Below, in pieces: positions 61,700 to 64,000 of a DNA stretch of 64,000 nucleotides. The stretch comes from RGIG1828 sp045541875 (GTDB taxonomy: Bacteria; Bacillota; Clostridia; UMGS1810), in contig JAZQJX010000096.1 of NCBI GenBank assembly GCA_045541875.1, positions 62,001 to 126,000 of the forward strand, written 5' to 3'. The notes under the pieces are model-generated. The model was not told the origin of the DNA, searched no databases, and saw only the letters and a list, made by a program, of their open reading frames with translations. Each line of letters begins with the position of its first letter. Position 1 is the first letter of the stretch. The position numbers and the translations under genes were made by a program.

Positions 61700-63021
61700 G
61701 CAATCTTCCAAGAAAAAAAGCAGTAATGATGCTTTTGAAAATCGAAAAAGATTCTGCCTATATTAATATAGAAATGAACGGCTTAAGAAAAAGCGGAGAA
61801 TATGATGAAAAAGACATCCGCTTTATCGGTGAACTTGTAAACGGTGTTATAAAGAGAAAAATAACTCTTGATCACATCATTTCCATCCATTCATCCATAA
61901 AACTAAAAAAGATAGCACCCTTTGTTCTTAATGTTTTGAGAATCGGTGTATATCAGATAGTATTTATGGATAAGGTTCCCGACAGTGCTGCTGTTAATGA
62001 ATGTGTAAAACTTGTCAAAAAATCATCTGTATACAAATCTGCGTCTTTTGTAAATGCCATTCTTCGCTCGGTTAAAAGGGAAGATTTTGAAAAGATTTCA
62101 AATGATGGAGAGTCAGGACTTTCCCTTAAGTATTCATTTCCTGAGTGGATGGTCAAAAGATGGCTTGAACGCTACGGAAAAGAGTTTACCGAGGAACTTT
62201 TGAAATCTTTGAATGACAAAAGCAAACTTTGCATACGAAGAACCAATAAATATACGGAAGCCGAATTTGAAAAAATGCTGTCTGCAGAGGGAACGGAATT
62301 TGAAAAAGTCCTTTTCACGGGTTTTCCTGAATTTGACAGATGCTACACACTTTCTCCGTCAAAAACTTTGGAGAATCTCGACTCATTTAAAAAAGGAGCA
62401 TATTACATTCAGGACCCTGCAGCATCTTTTGCATCATACATACTTTGTCCTGAAAATAATCAGACAGTTTTGGATATGTGTGCAGCACCGGGTGGAAAAA
62501 GTCTCTACATTTCTGACATAATGGAAAACACAGGCAGGATAATTTCCTGTGACATATATGAACATAAACTTGAACTAATAAAGGAAAATGCCGAAAAATA
62601 CGGATGTACAAACATAGAACCCCTTCTTTTAGATGCAACCGTATATAATGAAGAATTCGATGAAAAAGCAGACAGAGTTTTGTGTGATGTTCCTTGTTCA
62701 GGACTTGGAATAATAAGAAAAAAACCTGACATCAGATATTCAAGAAAAGAGGAAGACATAGAGTCTCTTTCACTCATCAGTTTGAAAATTCTTGAAAATG
62801 CATCGAAATATCTGAAAAAAGGCGGAATACTTGTCTTTTCAACTTGTACCATTGAACCTGGAGAAAATGAAGAGACTGTAGAAAAATTTCTCCTTGAACA
62901 CAAGGATTTTGAAGTATATCCATTTGGTGAGAAAAAATATCCATACAAAACATTTTATCCAAATATAGACGGTACAGACGGTTTTTTTGTCTGCCGCCTG
63001 AAAAAGAACGGTGGAGAATAA
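61696..63021 (+). CDS. rsmB: 16S rRNA cytosine-967 C5-methyltransferase
   Basis: 441 residues. N-terminal NusB-like domain (about 1-140), SAM-binding Rossmann domain with DMCAAPGGKS, CDVPCSGLG (catalytic Cys) and STCTIEPGENEE. Methylates C967 of 16S rRNA. Overlaps yugP by 4 bases; rlmN follows without gap. Confidence 0.95.
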   Translation: MSNLPRKKAVMMLLKIEKDSAYINIEMNGLRKSGEYDEKDIRFIGELVNGVIKRKITLDHIISIHSSIKLKKIAPFVLNVLRIGVYQIVFMDKVPDSAAVNECVKLVKKSSVYKSASFVNAILRSVKREDFEKISNDGESGLSLKYSFPEWMVKRWLERYGKEFTEELLKSLNDKSKLCIRRTNKYTEAEFEKMLSAEGTEFEKVLFTGFPEFDRCYTLSPSKTLENLDSFKKGAYYIQDPAASFASYILCPENNQTVLDMCAAPGGKSLYISDIMENTGRIISCDIYEHKLELIKENAEKYGCTNIEPLLLDATVYNEEFDEKADRVLCDVPCSGLGIIRKKPDIRYSRKEEDIESLSLISLKILENASKYLKKGGILVFSTCTIEPGENEETVEKFLLEHKDFEVYPFGEKKYPYKTFYPNIDGTDGFFVCRLKKNGGE

Positions 63022-64000
63022 ATGACAAACTTAAGAGATTTAAGTTATAAAGAACTTGAAGAAGTCATAATTTCATACGGCGAAAAAAAGTTTCGCTCAT
63101 CACAAATTTGGGACTGGCTGACAAAGGGTGTGTCATCTTATGATGAAATGCTCAATGTCCCCTCGTCTTTAAAAGAAAAACTTAAAGAAGAATATTATCT
63201 TTGTGGGCTTGAAATTGTGAAAAAACTCGAGTCAAAAATAGACGGAACCAAAAAGTATCTTTTCCGTCTTTATGACGGAAATATGGTTGAGACCGTCGTG
63301 ATGTATTATAAACACGGCATAACTGTGTGCATATCATCTCAGGTTGGATGTGCAATGGGATGTAAGTTCTGTGCATCAACCATTGGCGGTCTTGTCAGAA
63401 GTTTAACTCCGGGCGAAATTTTGGAACAGGTGATATATGCACAAAAAGATATTGGTGAAAGAATATCAAACATCGTTATGATGGGGATAGGTGAACCGCT
63501 GGCAAATCTTGGAAATGTGAAAAAGTTTCTTGAAATTGTAAATTTTGAAAAGGGACTTAACATCGGCTACAGACACATTTCTCTTTCTACCTGCGGAATT
63601 GTACCGGGGATTTACGAACTTGCAAAACTTAAACTTCCCATAACTCTTTCCATATCTCTTCATGCAACAACAAATGAATCGAGAAGTTCAATAATGCCTG
63701 TAAATAACACCTACAAAATAGAAGAACTGATAGAGGCGTGCAGACATTATCAGAGGGAATGTTCAAGAAGAATTAGTTTTGAGTATGCGATAATAAAAGG
63801 TGTGAACGACACTTTGAAAGATGCAGATAATCTTTTGAAAATCTTAAAAGGCATAATGTGTCATGTCAATGTCATACCTGTGAATAATGTTGAAGAAAAT
63901 AGTTTTGAAAAGCCTGATCCCAAAAGGATAAAAGACTTTTGCACACATCTTGAGTCCCATGGCATAACAGCCACAGTAAGGCGGGAACTTGGCAGCGACA
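63022..64000 (+). CDS. rlmN: 23S rRNA/tRNA adenine-C2 methyltransferase RlmN, 3' end cut by the window
   Basis: At least 326 residues, open to the last base. Radical SAM methyltransferase making m2A in 23S rRNA (A2503) and tRNA. SSQVGCAMGCKFCAS gives the CxxxCxxC cluster, MMGIGEPLANL and SISLHATT follow. The resolving Cys near the C-terminus lies outside the window. ATG directly after the rsmB stop, ribosome site GTGGAG. Confidence 0.96.
   Translation, partial: MTNLRDLSYKELEEVIISYGEKKFRSSQIWDWLTKGVSSYDEMLNVPSSLKEKLKEEYYLCGLEIVKKLESKIDGTKKYLFRLYDGNMVETVVMYYKHGITVCISSQVGCAMGCKFCASTIGGLVRSLTPGEILEQVIYAQKDIGERISNIVMMGIGEPLANLGNVKKFLEIVNFEKGLNIGYRHISLSTCGIVPGIYELAKLKLPITLSISLHATTNESRSSIMPVNNTYKIEELIEACRHYQRECSRRISFEYAIIKGVNDTLKDADNLLKILKGIMCHVNVIPVNNVEENSFEKPDPKRIKDFCTHLESHGITATVRRELGSD

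Overview
The window is AT-rich DNA, densely coded, with mostly ATG starts behind strong AGGAGG-type ribosome sites, sigma-A-like promoters and many long intrinsic terminators. Gene content points to an anaerobic Firmicute of the class Clostridia: RuvC/RuvA/RuvB, RadA, formate-tetrahydrofolate ligase, the non-mevalonate genes ispD-ispF, the block yicC-remA-gmk-rpoZ-priA-def-fmt-yugP-rsmB-rlmN, and S-layer-homology (SLH) surface proteins. I cannot name the genus from sequence alone. No rRNA, phage, transposase or CRISPR array was seen.

Layout. 1-3.4 kb: the end of a DUF1015 gene, an elongator tRNA-Met (minus) with an odd anticodon loop, a membrane-anchored NlpC/P60-like hydrolase, a short structured transcript-like region, and a CorC/HlyC membrane protein. 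3.6-9.1 kb: a GH20 glycosidase facing a minus-strand operon of an AraC regulator, a GH127-type glycosidase and an unknown protein. 9.3-9.9 kb: gene debris, including the tail of a decayed second GH20 gene. 10-30.3 kb: an AraC regulator divergent from a seven-gene surface operon (a TIM-barrel protein with a GH42-like cysteine cluster, two SLH proteins, two large heparinase II/III-like lyases, and two secreted proteins built from a repeated domain I do not recognise). 30.4-40.1 kb: argG (minus), then ruvC, then an insertion of about 6 kb (an FAD oxidoreductase, a hairpin array with a four-helix-bundle gene of the 23S rRNA intervening-sequence family, and a 1.3-kilo-residue Ig/propeller/cohesin-like surface protein), then ruvA-ruvB. 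40.2-42.1 kb: radA and a small lipoprotein (minus). 42.2-44.6 kb: an XRE-cupin regulator with an acyl-CoA synthetase. 44.7-53.6 kb: a housekeeping operon tyrS-thrC-ispD-ispF-fhs-tsaE-tsaB-rpiB-COG2426-metK. 53.6-55 kb: a small membrane protein and a radical SAM protein. 55-64 kb: the yicC to rlmN operon, running off the window end.

How it fits together. The 3.6-30 kb region looks like a polysaccharide-use island: cell-surface lyases and SLH-anchored or binding proteins would cut an acidic or acetylated glycan outside, while GH20 and GH127 enzymes without signal peptides would finish oligosaccharides inside, under two AraC-type regulators. The substrate is not determined. The remaining genes are core metabolism and information processing. 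The most unusual items are the GCGATAT hairpin array in front of the four-helix-bundle gene, the tRNA-Met with A instead of the near-universal U33, the repeated roughly 189-residue domain shared by three neighbouring exported proteins, and the insertion that separates ruvC from ruvAB.
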